DNA of 64,000 nucleotides, from the NCBI GenBank assembly GCA_910578175.1, contig CAJTPF010000002.1, positions 126,024 through 190,023 on the forward strand, given 5' to 3'. This document shows positions 53,141-62,068 of the stretch, piece after piece. Source of the stretch: an uncultured Lachnospiraceae bacterium (GTDB taxonomy: Bacteria > Bacillota > Clostridia > Lachnospirales > Lachnospiraceae). The translations under genes and the position numbers were made by a program. The notes beneath the pieces are model-generated. The model saw nothing but the letters and a program-made list of their open reading frames with translations, was not told where the DNA came from and did no database searches. Positions within the stretch are counted from its first letter, which is position 1, and the number at the start of each line of letters is the position of its first letter.

Positions 53141-54262
53141 TTATCTAAGGTTTTTCAACTTATCAAATGTTTGTTTATCAGAAAAAAACTTAAAAATCAA
53201 CATTATGGCAATCCCTCCGGCCAGTCCTCCCATATGAGCTACCATATCTACACCCTGTCTGCCGCCTCCATAAAACATCAGGAAAAGCACAAGACCCATA
53301 CGGATAAACATGGATTTATCATTTCTTCGTCTCTGTATCAGTGCAACTACGAGAATAGCGCCTAAAATGCCATATATGGCCCCGGAAGCACCGGCTGATA
53401 CAACCGGAGGAACCGAATTATAATAATGCACAGCAGAAACAAGACTGCCCGCTAAACCGCTTAGAATATATAAAATAACAAACCTGATACTACCTATGAT
53501 ACTTTCCAGCTTACTTCCCAAAATCCATAACGCCAGCATATTATTAATTAAATGCCCTATTCCAAAATGCATAAACACAGCAGTAAGCAGACGATAATAT
53601 TCATGCTTATCAAAAATATTTCTTCCGAGTGCCGCTCCATTTTTAAGCATATAAACAGGATTTTCCGTATCCCCGTTCATTTCCAGCCATATAAAAACAA
53701 TTATATTAATAAATAATAGTAAAACTGTTATTATTGGAAATTTCTTTTTTCTTTTCTGACGATCGGTTCTGTTTTCCGTGCTGCTAAATATCGCTGCAGA
53801 ATTTCCCCTTTGTTCATCAAATACATTTTTCACCAGACTTTTCAGACCAAAAAAATCATCTGGTTGGTCTTCAAAAACCACAATTCTTTTACACAGTACA
53901 TCCATCAGCCAAAAAGCAGATTTACCCTGAGAATATTTCTTATCCCTTTCAAAATCATCAGAAAATACAAGATATATAATATTAACTTCTCTTGCATAAC
54001 GGCCTATTAAAAACTTACGTTCAATCTGAAATGTGATACTGTCCAATTGTTCAGAAGTTAATTCTGATTTTCCAACATTGTTCATCAGTCCTACTATATT
54101 CATTTGTTCATTTACTTCATCATGCTGAAACAACAATGCCAGGCATGGAACATTGCTTCCCATTACCTGATAGCCATTATTCATCATTAGTGTTATTGCG
54201 CTATTATAAATCAATTTATAAACATCCTTTCTACATAAATAACACAATTTCGACAAAATCAT
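53141..54262 (-). CDS. Rhomboid-family intramembrane serine protease with N-terminal cytoplasmic domain
   Basis: A 373-residue protein. The C-terminal half (~185-365) has six helices with rhomboid signatures: HFGIGHLINNMLALWILG, VVSAGASGAIYGILGA (catalytic Ser in G-A-S-G) and VDMVAHMGGLAGG (catalytic His). It cleaves membrane proteins within or near the bilayer. The first ~170 residues are a soluble domain with no named family but a beta-alpha look. It is 45 nt downstream of the FHA gene and part of the Tad operon, so membrane pilins or TadE-like proteins are plausible substrates; that is inference. Confidence 0.9.
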   Translation of the reverse strand: MILSKLCYLCRKDVYKLIYNSAITLMMNNGYQVMGSNVPCLALLFQHDEVNEQMNIVGLMNNVGKSELTSEQLDSITFQIERKFLIGRYAREVNIIYLVFSDDFERDKKYSQGKSAFWLMDVLCKRIVVFEDQPDDFFGLKSLVKNVFDEQRGNSAAIFSSTENRTDRQKRKKKFPIITVLLLFINIIVFIWLEMNGDTENPVYMLKNGAALGRNIFDKHEYYRLLTAVFMHFGIGHLINNMLALWILGSKLESIIGSIRFVILYILSGLAGSLVSAVHYYNSVPPVVSAGASGAIYGILGAILVVALIQRRRNDKSMFIRMGLVLFLMFYGGGRQGVDMVAHMGGLAGGIAIMLIFKFFSDKQTFDKLKNLR

Positions 54263-54307
54263 GCTTTTCTTACCTTAACACTAATTGATAAACCTGTCAA
54301 ATACTGA

Positions 54308-55453
54308 CTATCTAAAAAAGAAATCTATTTCGGCAAAACCTATTTTATCTCCAATCTTTATTTCAATAATTTCATACGGTTCTATCCTTTCATCATTTAC
54401 GTAAGTTCCATTTTTGGAATTTAAATCTTCCAAAAAATATTTATTGTCTGTTAAATGAATCTTAGCCTGAACCCTGCTAATCGAATTATGTCTGATCACA
54501 CCATCTGCATGTTTTTCTAATTTTCCGATCAGAAACGGATAATTTTCAACGCTGATATTGTCCGTTCCACATATGCTGATCAAAGTCCTTTTGTGGTTGC
54601 GAAGTGCATCCGAAACAAGTATGGTTTCATTATCACTATTATCTCCAAAGGAAATCGTTTCATTAGTAATATTTTCGGTATCTTCTGAATATTCTTTATT
54701 AACAGAACAAACATCATACGGTTCCATGCCATTTAAAATGTCGCCTTTAAAACTAAAAAATTTTTGCTTTATAATTTCAAAAATACGGACAAATGGATTT
54801 ATTTTGCCCGGAATACTGTTATTATATTCAAAACAATTTTGTCTTGCATCATAATTTTCATTTTGGATATCATTTTTTATTCTATCCTTTATTTTTACAG
54901 GCATATATACTCCTTCGACTATCTCCTTTAGTTGATCTATATCACTATTCCCTGAGTTACACCATTCATTTACTTTATAAATCAGTTCTACTGCCGTTAG
55001 ATCATTATAATCTACTACCAGCAGGATACCCTGTATAAGATCATGAAATGCCAAATAAAAATCTTTTTTGTAACCAGGATTATAACACAAATAAACTTTA
55101 TCATTATTTAGATCAATATATATCATTTCATTTGTTAAAACAATATTATCTGCATCCAGCAAATAATTCGGAACCAAATCCCACACGGTTATAATTCCCT
55201 GTAATAAAGCTCTCAACTGTTTATTGTTTATCTTTTCTTTACTGTATAAGTTTTTTATGGTATTCTTGGATGAAATATTATATTTTAAAACAATCTCTCC
55301 ATTTATTATTGTATATTTTATTTTCAACAAACCGGAAATCTTATTTTTTTCAATCATTTTTAACTTATAACTTATTTTCTCGAATGGTAGTTTTATCACC
55401 ATAAAATTATTTTTTGTATCGTGTCCGTAGCTTACATCCATTGTCCCTCTCAT
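54308..55453 (-). CDS. FHA-domain protein with DUF6382-like N-terminal domain
   Basis: A 381-residue cytosolic protein. Residues ~1-185 resemble DUF6382 (IVLKYNISSKNTIKNL, LYLCYNPGY-like VYLCYNPGYKKDFY). A short basic linker leads to a C-terminal FHA domain (~295-381): FLIGKLEKHADGVI, HNSISRVQAKIHL, FLEDLNSKNGTYVNDERI, the R, S, N and G-T contacts for phosphothreonine. It presumably reads a Thr-kinase signal that controls the Tad apparatus; no kinase is in the window. It follows the second TadE-like gene by 21 nt. Confidence 0.85.
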   Translation of the reverse strand: MRGTMDVSYGHDTKNNFMVIKLPFEKISYKLKMIEKNKISGLLKIKYTIINGEIVLKYNISSKNTIKNLYSKEKINNKQLRALLQGIITVWDLVPNYLLDADNIVLTNEMIYIDLNNDKVYLCYNPGYKKDFYLAFHDLIQGILLVVDYNDLTAVELIYKVNEWCNSGNSDIDQLKEIVEGVYMPVKIKDRIKNDIQNENYDARQNCFEYNNSIPGKINPFVRIFEIIKQKFFSFKGDILNGMEPYDVCSVNKEYSEDTENITNETISFGDNSDNETILVSDALRNHKRTLISICGTDNISVENYPFLIGKLEKHADGVIRHNSISRVQAKIHLTDNKYFLEDLNSKNGTYVNDERIEPYEIIEIKIGDKIGFAEIDFFFR

Positions 55454-55474
55454 TCTGCCTCCCGGCTCTCTAAC

Positions 55475-55915
55475 CTATTTAACGATCTGTTCCAATTCAT
55501 CTGCAATAACATGAACCTTTCTTAAATAATCAGGATTATCTGTTCCATTAACAACAATATTTATTGTTTCTGTTTTTTTCAAATTCCAAAAAACCATATC
55601 ATAACTTATATAAATAGAAACATTGATATAACCTTCTTTTTTTGATGCCTTTACTTCTTTTACTTTTCCCAATATCAGACGTCTGGTCACTGCCTGTTCT
55701 ACGATATTTTCAAAATCAGTAATTGTTATTGGATGTCCTGCTGCTTCATTACAGCATTTATCTCCTTCCGCTCTTGCAACTGTCATGTCATGAACATAAA
55801 ATGATACAAAGATTCCTCCAAAAATAAGAAACAGAATAAATGGAAATAAAAGAGACAACTCAATCGTATAAACAGCACTGATATCATACTTAATTCTGCT
55901 TTTTTTATTATGTAT
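55475..55915 (-). CDS. TadE-like pseudopilin, probably starting at a non-AUG (ATA) codon
   Basis: The conserved pilin-type segment reads AVYTIELSLLFPFILFLIFGG, with the Glu at +5 expected of TadE. The only ordinary start nearby (TTG at 55858) would remove this Glu and half the helix. The frame is open upstream to a stop before 55940, with AAAGGAGG (55932-55925) positioned 9 nt from an ATA codon at 55915 giving IHNKKSRIKYDISAV, a normal TadE-type start except for the codon. I therefore extend the gene to 55915. The rest (~110 residues) is an outside domain with a CC pair. Its partners are the TadG- and TadE-like proteins upstream in the operon. Confidence 0.7.
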   Translation of the reverse strand: MHNKKSRIKYDISAVYTIELSLLFPFILFLIFGGIFVSFYVHDMTVARAEGDKCCNEAAGHPITITDFENIVEQAVTRRLILGKVKEVKASKKEGYINVSIYISYDMVFWNLKKTETINIVVNGTDNPDYLRKVHVIADELEQIVK

Positions 55916-55952
55916 ATATATAATCCTCCTTTTGCCCTCTCAATCATAAATT

Positions 55953-56366
55953 TCAAATTATGAAACTCCTAAAAATATAACTTATTGTAATAAATGGTAA
56001 AAAAGCCATTGTTTCTTTTTTGTTACACTTTTTAAAAATTAAATAATACATGCCTGCAAATGAAGCCAAAAAAAGACTCATCACCAATATTTCAAAATTA
56101 TTAATTCCCCCTGCTGTAAGCCCTGTTATGATAAACACAACTCCGTCTCCCATACCGATTGATTCTTTTGTAATATAACTCACAATTAATACAAATCCTC
56201 CTACCAGCATACCTGATATCATAAAAAACATACTTTCTAAATGGAAGAACAAATTTCCCATTATTATAAAACAAATCGACAAAACACATAATCGTATACT
56301 TATTTTTTTCCTTTCAACGTCCTGCCATGATAATATTACCAAGATTAATACTACAAAATAATTCAT
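55953..56366 (-). CDS. Prepilin peptidase, TadV/CpaA type (A24 family)
   Basis: A 137-residue membrane protein with about five helices and both catalytic aspartates: ILSWQDVERKKIS near the N-terminus and ESIGMGDGVVF (G-x-G-D) in the middle. It lacks the methyltransferase domain, as usual for the Tad class. It processes the Flp prepilin and TadE/F-like proteins at the inner membrane face. Its start overlaps the TadE/G-like gene by 4 nt. Confidence 0.92.
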   Translation of the reverse strand: MNYFVVLILVILSWQDVERKKISIRLCVLSICFIIMGNLFFHLESMFFMISGMLVGGFVLIVSYITKESIGMGDGVVFIITGLTAGGINNFEILVMSLFLASFAGMYYLIFKKCNKKETMAFLPFITISYIFRSFII

Positions 56367-57388
56367 GATCTCTCGCTTTCTTTACATCTTTTACATAATT
56401 TTCTATCTCCAACCTGGTTGATATCAATTGATATTACATCTCTTATAATTCCGCTGCAGCGATCTTCCGTGTGATATCTGTCACCACTTGTAGTAATTAT
56501 AACCTGCTCATTTCCTTTGATTTTATATTTAACGCATCTCTCACACTTCTTATATTTTCCACCTCCTTTATTTCTTAACAAAGGCAGTTGAGAGAACTCA
56601 ACAAAAACAACTGATAAATTTATATGTGTACAATCTTTATTTGTATGATATACTGTTCCGCTTTTTGTTATGTAAACCTTTGTCAAAAAACTTTTTGACT
56701 TGACATCAATTGATTCCCCGATAAAATTACGAAAGTAACATCTGTTTATAAATGACATTTTATACACATTGCTACTGAGCATTGGGATCTTTGCTGTATA
56801 TGAAACCGCTAAATCAACATTTTCCTGTTCAAAAAAATCTGATTCCATCATTTTGATTTCTGATAGTCTCATAAATATTCCTAAATCTTTAGCCAGTTTC
56901 TTTAATTCATTATCCAATATTTTATTTAATGCATAAGCGCTGGTTAATCCGCCTCTAATAAGAGTCTCTGAAACTGATAGCTGAGACAGCTTATCAGATC
57001 TACTGTCTTTTTCATCAGCCATTCCTGTGTCCTTTTTTATTATATTTCCTGTACGCTGTGCTGTATAAGTGTATCTGCTAATATCCCAGGCAGTATTTAT
57101 CATATTTTGATTTAATATATTCTGAAAATTAATTAAAAATATAAAATGGAGCAGGATGATCATACCAAATAACAGAAATAATGAAACAATCGCAGCTTCT
57201 ATGGTAAAGCTTCCGTTTCCTGATTGCAGGGTGGATAGACATGTACTCTTACCTTTTGAAGATACCTGGGAGTTATTTTTCTTTGTTTTTTTCATAAAAT
57301 TGCCTTGAACTTGGAGAGAATTCAGTGTGAGTTTTTGTAAAATTGTTTTATATGCACAAATCGTATCTTTATCAGAATAAGAGTACAT
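56363..57388 (-). CDS. TadE-like pilin-related protein with two C-terminal Cys-rich modules
   Basis: 341 residues from an ATG preceded by a strong GGGGGG-type site; a second ATG at residue 32 is possible. GNGSFTIEAAIVSLFLLFG is the pilin-like segment (conserved Glu), followed by an extracytoplasmic helical region (~100-215). The C-terminus holds two copies of one module: GTVYHTNKDCTHI ... KKCERC and GDRYHTEDRCSGI ... KLCKRC, i.e. Y-H-T-x3-C then C-x-x-C, which look metal-binding. Such modules are unusual on a TadE-type protein. It lies 16 nt after the TadG-like gene. Confidence 0.72.
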   Translation of the reverse strand: MYSYSDKDTICAYKTILQKLTLNSLQVQGNFMKKTKKNNSQVSSKGKSTCLSTLQSGNGSFTIEAAIVSLFLLFGMIILLHFIFLINFQNILNQNMINTAWDISRYTYTAQRTGNIIKKDTGMADEKDSRSDKLSQLSVSETLIRGGLTSAYALNKILDNELKKLAKDLGIFMRLSEIKMMESDFFEQENVDLAVSYTAKIPMLSSNVYKMSFINRCYFRNFIGESIDVKSKSFLTKVYITKSGTVYHTNKDCTHINLSVVFVEFSQLPLLRNKGGGKYKKCERCVKYKIKGNEQVIITTSGDRYHTEDRCSGIIRDVISIDINQVGDRKLCKRCKESERS

Positions 57389-57404
57389 GTTTATCCACCC
57401 CCCT

Positions 57405-59525
57405 TTAATAACAATAAATTATTTCAGAACTGATCTCAAATATAGAGCTGCGGTCAGAAATAAGTTTCTTTACAAACGCAAGAGAAGTAAACAAGCGATT
57501 AACCCTGCATTCTATTTTAACGGTTATTCCCAAAACACACCGACCAATATCAAATGAATCATTATACCGGTTATTGATATTTATCTGAACCATATCCATA
57601 ATTCCGGCTGTTTGTTTCCCTGTATTTTCAATAAACAACAAAAATCTTAAATAATCTTTATAGGTTAATCCAGTGTTGCTGTTCTTATTTTTACTATTCT
57701 GATCAAAGATCCTCCAGATTGAATCCAAAGAAAGGTTCCAATCCGATTCAGATTTAAATAATTTTACCCCATACCCATTTAACAGATCTCTGGTATCCAT
57801 CAATGATTCCGCATAGGCCCAGGCTCCCAGCACCAATAACTGGGTCAGCCGTATAACTAACGGCATACCAGTAAACCCAACAAGTGTTACGGCTAACATA
57901 TAAGCTTCTTTTCGACAGGCGGCATTCTTAAATAAATAAATCAGGTTAAATCCCTCTCTGATCAATACTATCCTCTTTCCAACATAACTTAAATTCTCTT
58001 TATCATTTTGAAATCCGCCAAGTATATATTCTATCTCATAATCCAATATCCCATTGGCTTTATTAATCTCATTTTTATCTGTATAACAATGAAAAAAATC
58101 TAATACATACTGGCCCATTAATGCTTTTCTAATACTTTGTTCCGTATAACTTAAATCTTTCCAAATAGTAGTATTGGAACGAACTTCCGCTAAATTTTCC
58201 GAAAGCTGGAAATCTTCCACGGTTTTTTCAGAAATATCTTCTGTAATTATTGTCAGCCACCCGTCACTCATTATTCTTTTAATATATTCCAGCAGATTAT
58301 CTTCGCTTTTTTTTGTTTCCTCTACAAAATAATTAATCTCCAGATTTTTAATATCAAAATTTTCATAAATTAACCGTACTTCCTCTAACTCAGATAAAAA
58401 ACAACCTGTATAATCTATGTTGGCATCCAGTTGGCTAAACATTAAATTATTATATAATATTCCATTCATATTATTATTAATCTGAGTCATTTTTTCCGAC
58501 GCCAGCTGCATTTTATTAAAATAATCAGTGACATAGGAAGCATTTACTTTTACCCTGTATGCATCAATATTCTGATCGGAAACCTGAGCTTCCAACGCCC
58601 GAACTTCATTCTTCAGTATTTCATATGCTTCGGTATCTATTACTTCCTTTTTATTTTCCAAATCAACATATAATTTCTGTATAAGTTCCGCTGACTCTCT
58701 GACTGCCTGATCGTATATATCCGTTTTACTTTTAATCTCTGCCAGACAGTTGCTTAATGAATTACAATTATCTTTATAAACCGTATAAAGTTCTTTAAAT
58801 TCCTCAAAAATCTGATCTTTCTTTACTGACCTCTGCCCTGACTCATCTTCGCTGCTGACTGGTTCCCTGTCTATCTGTTGAATATAGTTAAGTTTTTCTT
58901 TTAACTCTGCTAAATACTCTTTTGGCTGTACTGCCATTTCTTTTATCTGATCTACCTTCTTTTTTATATCTGCAACTGACTCTTCAATTTCATTAAATTT
59001 TTCTGAACAGTCATTCACTTTGTCAAAAAACTCCTGAATCTTTTCTCCCTGGGATAATAAATTACATTTATCCAGCAAAAGATTTACTGCATCTCCGGCT
59101 ATCCGATATTTCATATATTCATAAATTTGGTCTGCCAGATCCTCTCCTCTATTGTTAGATACATATTTAATATCTGTGATTTCTATTTTTCCAATCTTAA
59201 TTCCTAATAAATCACTATTTTTTTTAATAAAATCATCTTTGTAATTTATATTTTTATTTAAGTATTTGTTGATTTCTTCAATAATTTCACTTTCGTCTTT
59301 CCACAGTATAAATATGCCATAATCTCTGAAAACTTCCTCTGCAAATTCAGAAAATACTGAATTTAATGATATCCGAGTCGATTGTGTTAATCTGACATTT
59401 GCTGCTGATACTCTGGCAGATTCGATCAGGGTTCCAAGCAATGCAAATATAAACAGCATAATCAAGCTAAGAAATATCGTTATTCCGCCATTGAAATCTG
59501 ACAATAAATTTATATCTTTTTTCAT
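57405..59525 (-). CDS. TadG-like protein (DUF5702 type) with long coiled coil
   Basis: A 706-residue protein with an N-terminal membrane segment GGITIFLSLIMLFIFALLGT, then IESARVSAANVRLTQSTRISLN, the pattern of TadG/DUF5702 proteins of Clostridia. A large outside domain follows, with coiled coil at ~170-350, and a hydrophobic pair near residue ~560-590 (LAVTLVGFTGMPLVIRL) suggests a second membrane passage. It is thought to act in assembly or anchoring of the Flp pilus. Its ATG is 1 nt after the pilin stop codon, so translation is coupled. Confidence 0.8.
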   Translation of the reverse strand: MKKDINLLSDFNGGITIFLSLIMLFIFALLGTLIESARVSAANVRLTQSTRISLNSVFSEFAEEVFRDYGIFILWKDESEIIEEINKYLNKNINYKDDFIKKNSDLLGIKIGKIEITDIKYVSNNRGEDLADQIYEYMKYRIAGDAVNLLLDKCNLLSQGEKIQEFFDKVNDCSEKFNEIEESVADIKKKVDQIKEMAVQPKEYLAELKEKLNYIQQIDREPVSSEDESGQRSVKKDQIFEEFKELYTVYKDNCNSLSNCLAEIKSKTDIYDQAVRESAELIQKLYVDLENKKEVIDTEAYEILKNEVRALEAQVSDQNIDAYRVKVNASYVTDYFNKMQLASEKMTQINNNMNGILYNNLMFSQLDANIDYTGCFLSELEEVRLIYENFDIKNLEINYFVEETKKSEDNLLEYIKRIMSDGWLTIITEDISEKTVEDFQLSENLAEVRSNTTIWKDLSYTEQSIRKALMGQYVLDFFHCYTDKNEINKANGILDYEIEYILGGFQNDKENLSYVGKRIVLIREGFNLIYLFKNAACRKEAYMLAVTLVGFTGMPLVIRLTQLLVLGAWAYAESLMDTRDLLNGYGVKLFKSESDWNLSLDSIWRIFDQNSKNKNSNTGLTYKDYLRFLLFIENTGKQTAGIMDMVQININNRYNDSFDIGRCVLGITVKIECRVNRLFTSLAFVKKLISDRSSIFEISSEIIYCY

Positions 59526-59526
59526 A

Positions 59527-59778
59527 TTAAAATGAATTTACCTTTGTATTAATTTTAGAGAATATTGTATTTAAAACAGAGGATACCTTGCCTTTAAATG
59601 TAAATGCCAGTCCTACAAGAACCAATATTATCAATATTACTTCAATTACACCCATTCCTGCATTATTATCTATTATGGATAATCTGCTGTTCACTGCCTT
59701 TTTCCATAGTTTTACCTGAATCTTTATTACTACTTCATCTGATTTATTTATAATTTTACTTATCTTTAAATTTTTCAT
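59527..59778 (-). CDS. Flp-type (type IVb) pilin
   Basis: An 83-residue prepilin. A basic leader of ~40 residues ends at NNAG, followed by MGVIEVILIILVLVGLAFTF, with the Glu at position 5 of the mature protein (cleavage after Gly), and a short tail GKVSSVLNTIFSKI. This is the Flp1 pattern; the leader is longer than in proteobacterial Flp. It is the major fibre subunit, processed by the A24 peptidase encoded downstream and polymerised by the TadA/TadB/TadC-like proteins. Confidence 0.9.
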   Translation of the reverse strand: MKNLKISKIINKSDEVVIKIQVKLWKKAVNSRLSIIDNNAGMGVIEVILIILVLVGLAFTFKGKVSSVLNTIFSKINTKVNSF

Positions 59779-59809
59779 ATATATTATTCCCCTTCCTTTT
59801 CTTCCTTTT

Positions 59810-61276
59810 CTACAAATTCATTGACATAAAAGCAGGTATTATAACTACTGCCATGGAAACCAACAGCATGAGTAACATTGGCATTAACAGTTTTGTTGAT
59901 GCTTCTTCTCCCTTTTTCTTTGCCAATGCTTTTCTGTCTGCAAAAGCTTCCCTAACTTCTCCTTCCAGAATAGTCTTCAGCCCCTTTGTACCTTTTTTTA
60001 TATTCTGCTCCAAAAGGCACCCAAGCTTTATGTATGAAGCTGTATCACACCTTCGGCCAAATTCTGCATACGCCTCTGCCTCCGGCACTCCATTCTTCAT
60101 TCGATATCTGGCAATCTTCATCTCTTCATATGCATACCGGTAGCCATAATTCATTTTTTCCGATTCATAATCCGTTATTATTTTATCCCATGCCATTAAT
60201 AGTGTGCTTCCAGCTTCATTTAAGAGTGTTAATTTACAAACAATAGAAGCGTAATCCGTTTCTAACTGTATTTTCCGATTTTTTATCTGTTTCTTTAATT
60301 TTTCATCATGTGCTGCAAATATTAACACTCCCATACCAATACCCAATATAATAAAGAATGGCGATTCTTTTTCTTTTTTCTCAAAAAACTTTATGGTAGT
60401 TCCATCAATATCATTTGGTAAAACAATATTTTTTTCATTAACAGAATACTTTTTATCAATCTCTTTCATAATTTTATCTGCGAGTCTGTTTGATTTATTC
60501 TCCAGTCTGATCCCAATTGGCTGCGTAAACTCCCGATTAAAATCCTGATATGATACGATAACCGTAAACGCTGTTACTATATTGTAAGTATGATTTTTTT
60601 CATAGTAATCATATATACGTTTTTCATTCAGTGTTCCATTTTCATTTATAAAACCGTCTTCATCTACAGCAAAATAAACGGAAACATCGTTTATATCATT
60701 ATTTAAAAAATCCAGATCTTTATTTATATTCATATAATCCTTATTCTCACCCAAACACTTGTGCAATACCTGATTCAATACCTTATCCAAATGGTGACTG
60801 ATTTCATCTTCTGACATCTTATATTCATCTATCGTCAGCGCCACATTTTCTTTTACTTTATCTCCATGACTTACAACATCTAAATGGTATGTCTGCGCAC
60901 CTTTGCCTGCTTCCGGTCTGGAAAGAACCGTAACCGTTTTATCACCTTTCAGTCTTATGGAAATACAGTTAAATACTCCCAGTATCATAAAAAAAATAAT
61001 ACACAGAATAATCGTGGAAACCTTATTAATAAAATCCAGATAAACCTGTATTTTGCTATCTTTATCCGGCTCTAATTTCTGAATTTTTTTTTGAAGCTCA
61101 TTATCATTGAAAATACGAAATCTTTTATGTAAATTATCTGCTATATACATGGAAAGTCCGCAAAAAAAATACTTTTTACCGTTACAGACTTTTTTTCTCA
61201 TCTCTTTTTTATATTTACTTGTAAATATAGACATGACCAAAATGACCAAAAGTATAATACTATATAAATAAAACAT
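59810..61276 (-). CDS. TadC-like type II secretion F-family protein with a large outside insertion
   Basis: A 488-residue membrane protein. Helices at ~3-20 and ~88-110, a ~210-residue extracytoplasmic domain (~112-325), a helix (FIILGIGMGVLIFAA), then the T2SF domain (IVCKLTLLNEAGSTLLMAWD, ARYRMKNGVPEAEAYAEFG, LGCLLEQNIKKGTKGL, LEGEVREAFADRKALAKKKG) and a last helix. TadC partners TadB as the inner-membrane platform for pilus assembly. The outside domain is not in ordinary TadC proteins (~300 residues). It precedes the pilin gene by 31 nt. Confidence 0.83.
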   Translation of the reverse strand: MFYLYSIILLVILVMSIFTSKYKKEMRKKVCNGKKYFFCGLSMYIADNLHKRFRIFNDNELQKKIQKLEPDKDSKIQVYLDFINKVSTIILCIIFFMILGVFNCISIRLKGDKTVTVLSRPEAGKGAQTYHLDVVSHGDKVKENVALTIDEYKMSEDEISHHLDKVLNQVLHKCLGENKDYMNINKDLDFLNNDINDVSVYFAVDEDGFINENGTLNEKRIYDYYEKNHTYNIVTAFTVIVSYQDFNREFTQPIGIRLENKSNRLADKIMKEIDKKYSVNEKNIVLPNDIDGTTIKFFEKKEKESPFFIILGIGMGVLIFAAHDEKLKKQIKNRKIQLETDYASIVCKLTLLNEAGSTLLMAWDKIITDYESEKMNYGYRYAYEEMKIARYRMKNGVPEAEAYAEFGRRCDTASYIKLGCLLEQNIKKGTKGLKTILEGEVREAFADRKALAKKKGEEASTKLLMPMLLMLLVSMAVVIIPAFMSMNL

Positions 61277-61297
61277 TTTTCACTCCTGACTAAACAA

Positions 61298-62068
61298 CTA
61301 TACCTCAATCTCCATAATTTTTCTTCCAAGCAGAAAAGCAGCAATATAAATTACAAAACAAGCACTCATAATAATTCTTCCTGCCTGGGTCTGATACATG
61401 ACTGCCATCATTCCGGGAGACGAGATTTTAACATAAGAAATCATTACCAACGGAATAACATTCATTATCATTTGCTCGAATCTTTTTTCACTGATCATCG
61501 ACCTGATTTCTCTTTCTGCATCTGTTTTTTCTGAAATATTTAACGCTGCGGATCGAACCACACCTATCAAATCTCCACCGGTACGTTTTCCAATCGCCAG
61601 AACCTCAGAAAATAGCCGGATATCCTGATTTCCGCTTCTCATCCCTAATTCTGCTATTGCTTCCTCAATGTTTATATTGTTCTTTAACTTTCCCAAAATG
61701 AGTTTCAACTCTTTGCAAATATAACTATTATCTCCATACAATTCACTCATTTCCAAATAAGATTCCTTTATGGAATTTTCAAGTGAATAACCGGCTGACA
61801 TTTGTGCTGCCAATGAAATACATAAATCCTTAAATTCATCTTTTAGTTTATTTTGCCGTTGATTACATAATCTTTTTTTTATTACCTTAAAATAAGGAAT
61901 TAAAATAACGGACAAGGGTATTGAAACCAGCAGACTATCATAAAAGATATTGGAAAATACATAAACAATTACTATACCTAATATTCCGTATCTGAAATAC
62001 TCCATGCAGGAGAGTGAATAATAATGATATATTATTATTCCTTCTTTTTTACTGTTATACAGTTTCAT
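61298..62068 (-). CDS. TadB-like type II secretion F-family platform protein
   Basis: A 256-residue membrane protein with two N-terminal and two C-terminal helices flanking the T2SF domain: DLCISLAAQMSAGYSLENSI, LGKLKNNINIEEAIAELG, DIRLFSEVLAIGKRTGGDLI and TDAEREIRSMISEKRFEQMI. It is the shorter partner of the TadC-like protein and anchors the TadA ATPase. The start overlaps the end of tadA by 14 nt. Confidence 0.88.
   Translation of the reverse strand: MKLYNSKKEGIIIYHYYSLSCMEYFRYGILGIVIVYVFSNIFYDSLLVSIPLSVILIPYFKVIKKRLCNQRQNKLKDEFKDLCISLAAQMSAGYSLENSIKESYLEMSELYGDNSYICKELKLILGKLKNNINIEEAIAELGMRSGNQDIRLFSEVLAIGKRTGGDLIGVVRSAALNISEKTDAEREIRSMISEKRFEQMIMNVIPLVMISYVKISSPGMMAVMYQTQAGRIIMSACFVIYIAAFLLGRKIMEIEV

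Noticed and set aside
55940..55950. ATG near 55948 with a frame entering the second TadE-like gene region
   Set aside because: It is in a different frame from the TadE segment, reaching it only through a -1 shift on an A7 run. A non-AUG start after AAAGGAGG is simpler, so it is kept only as an alternative.
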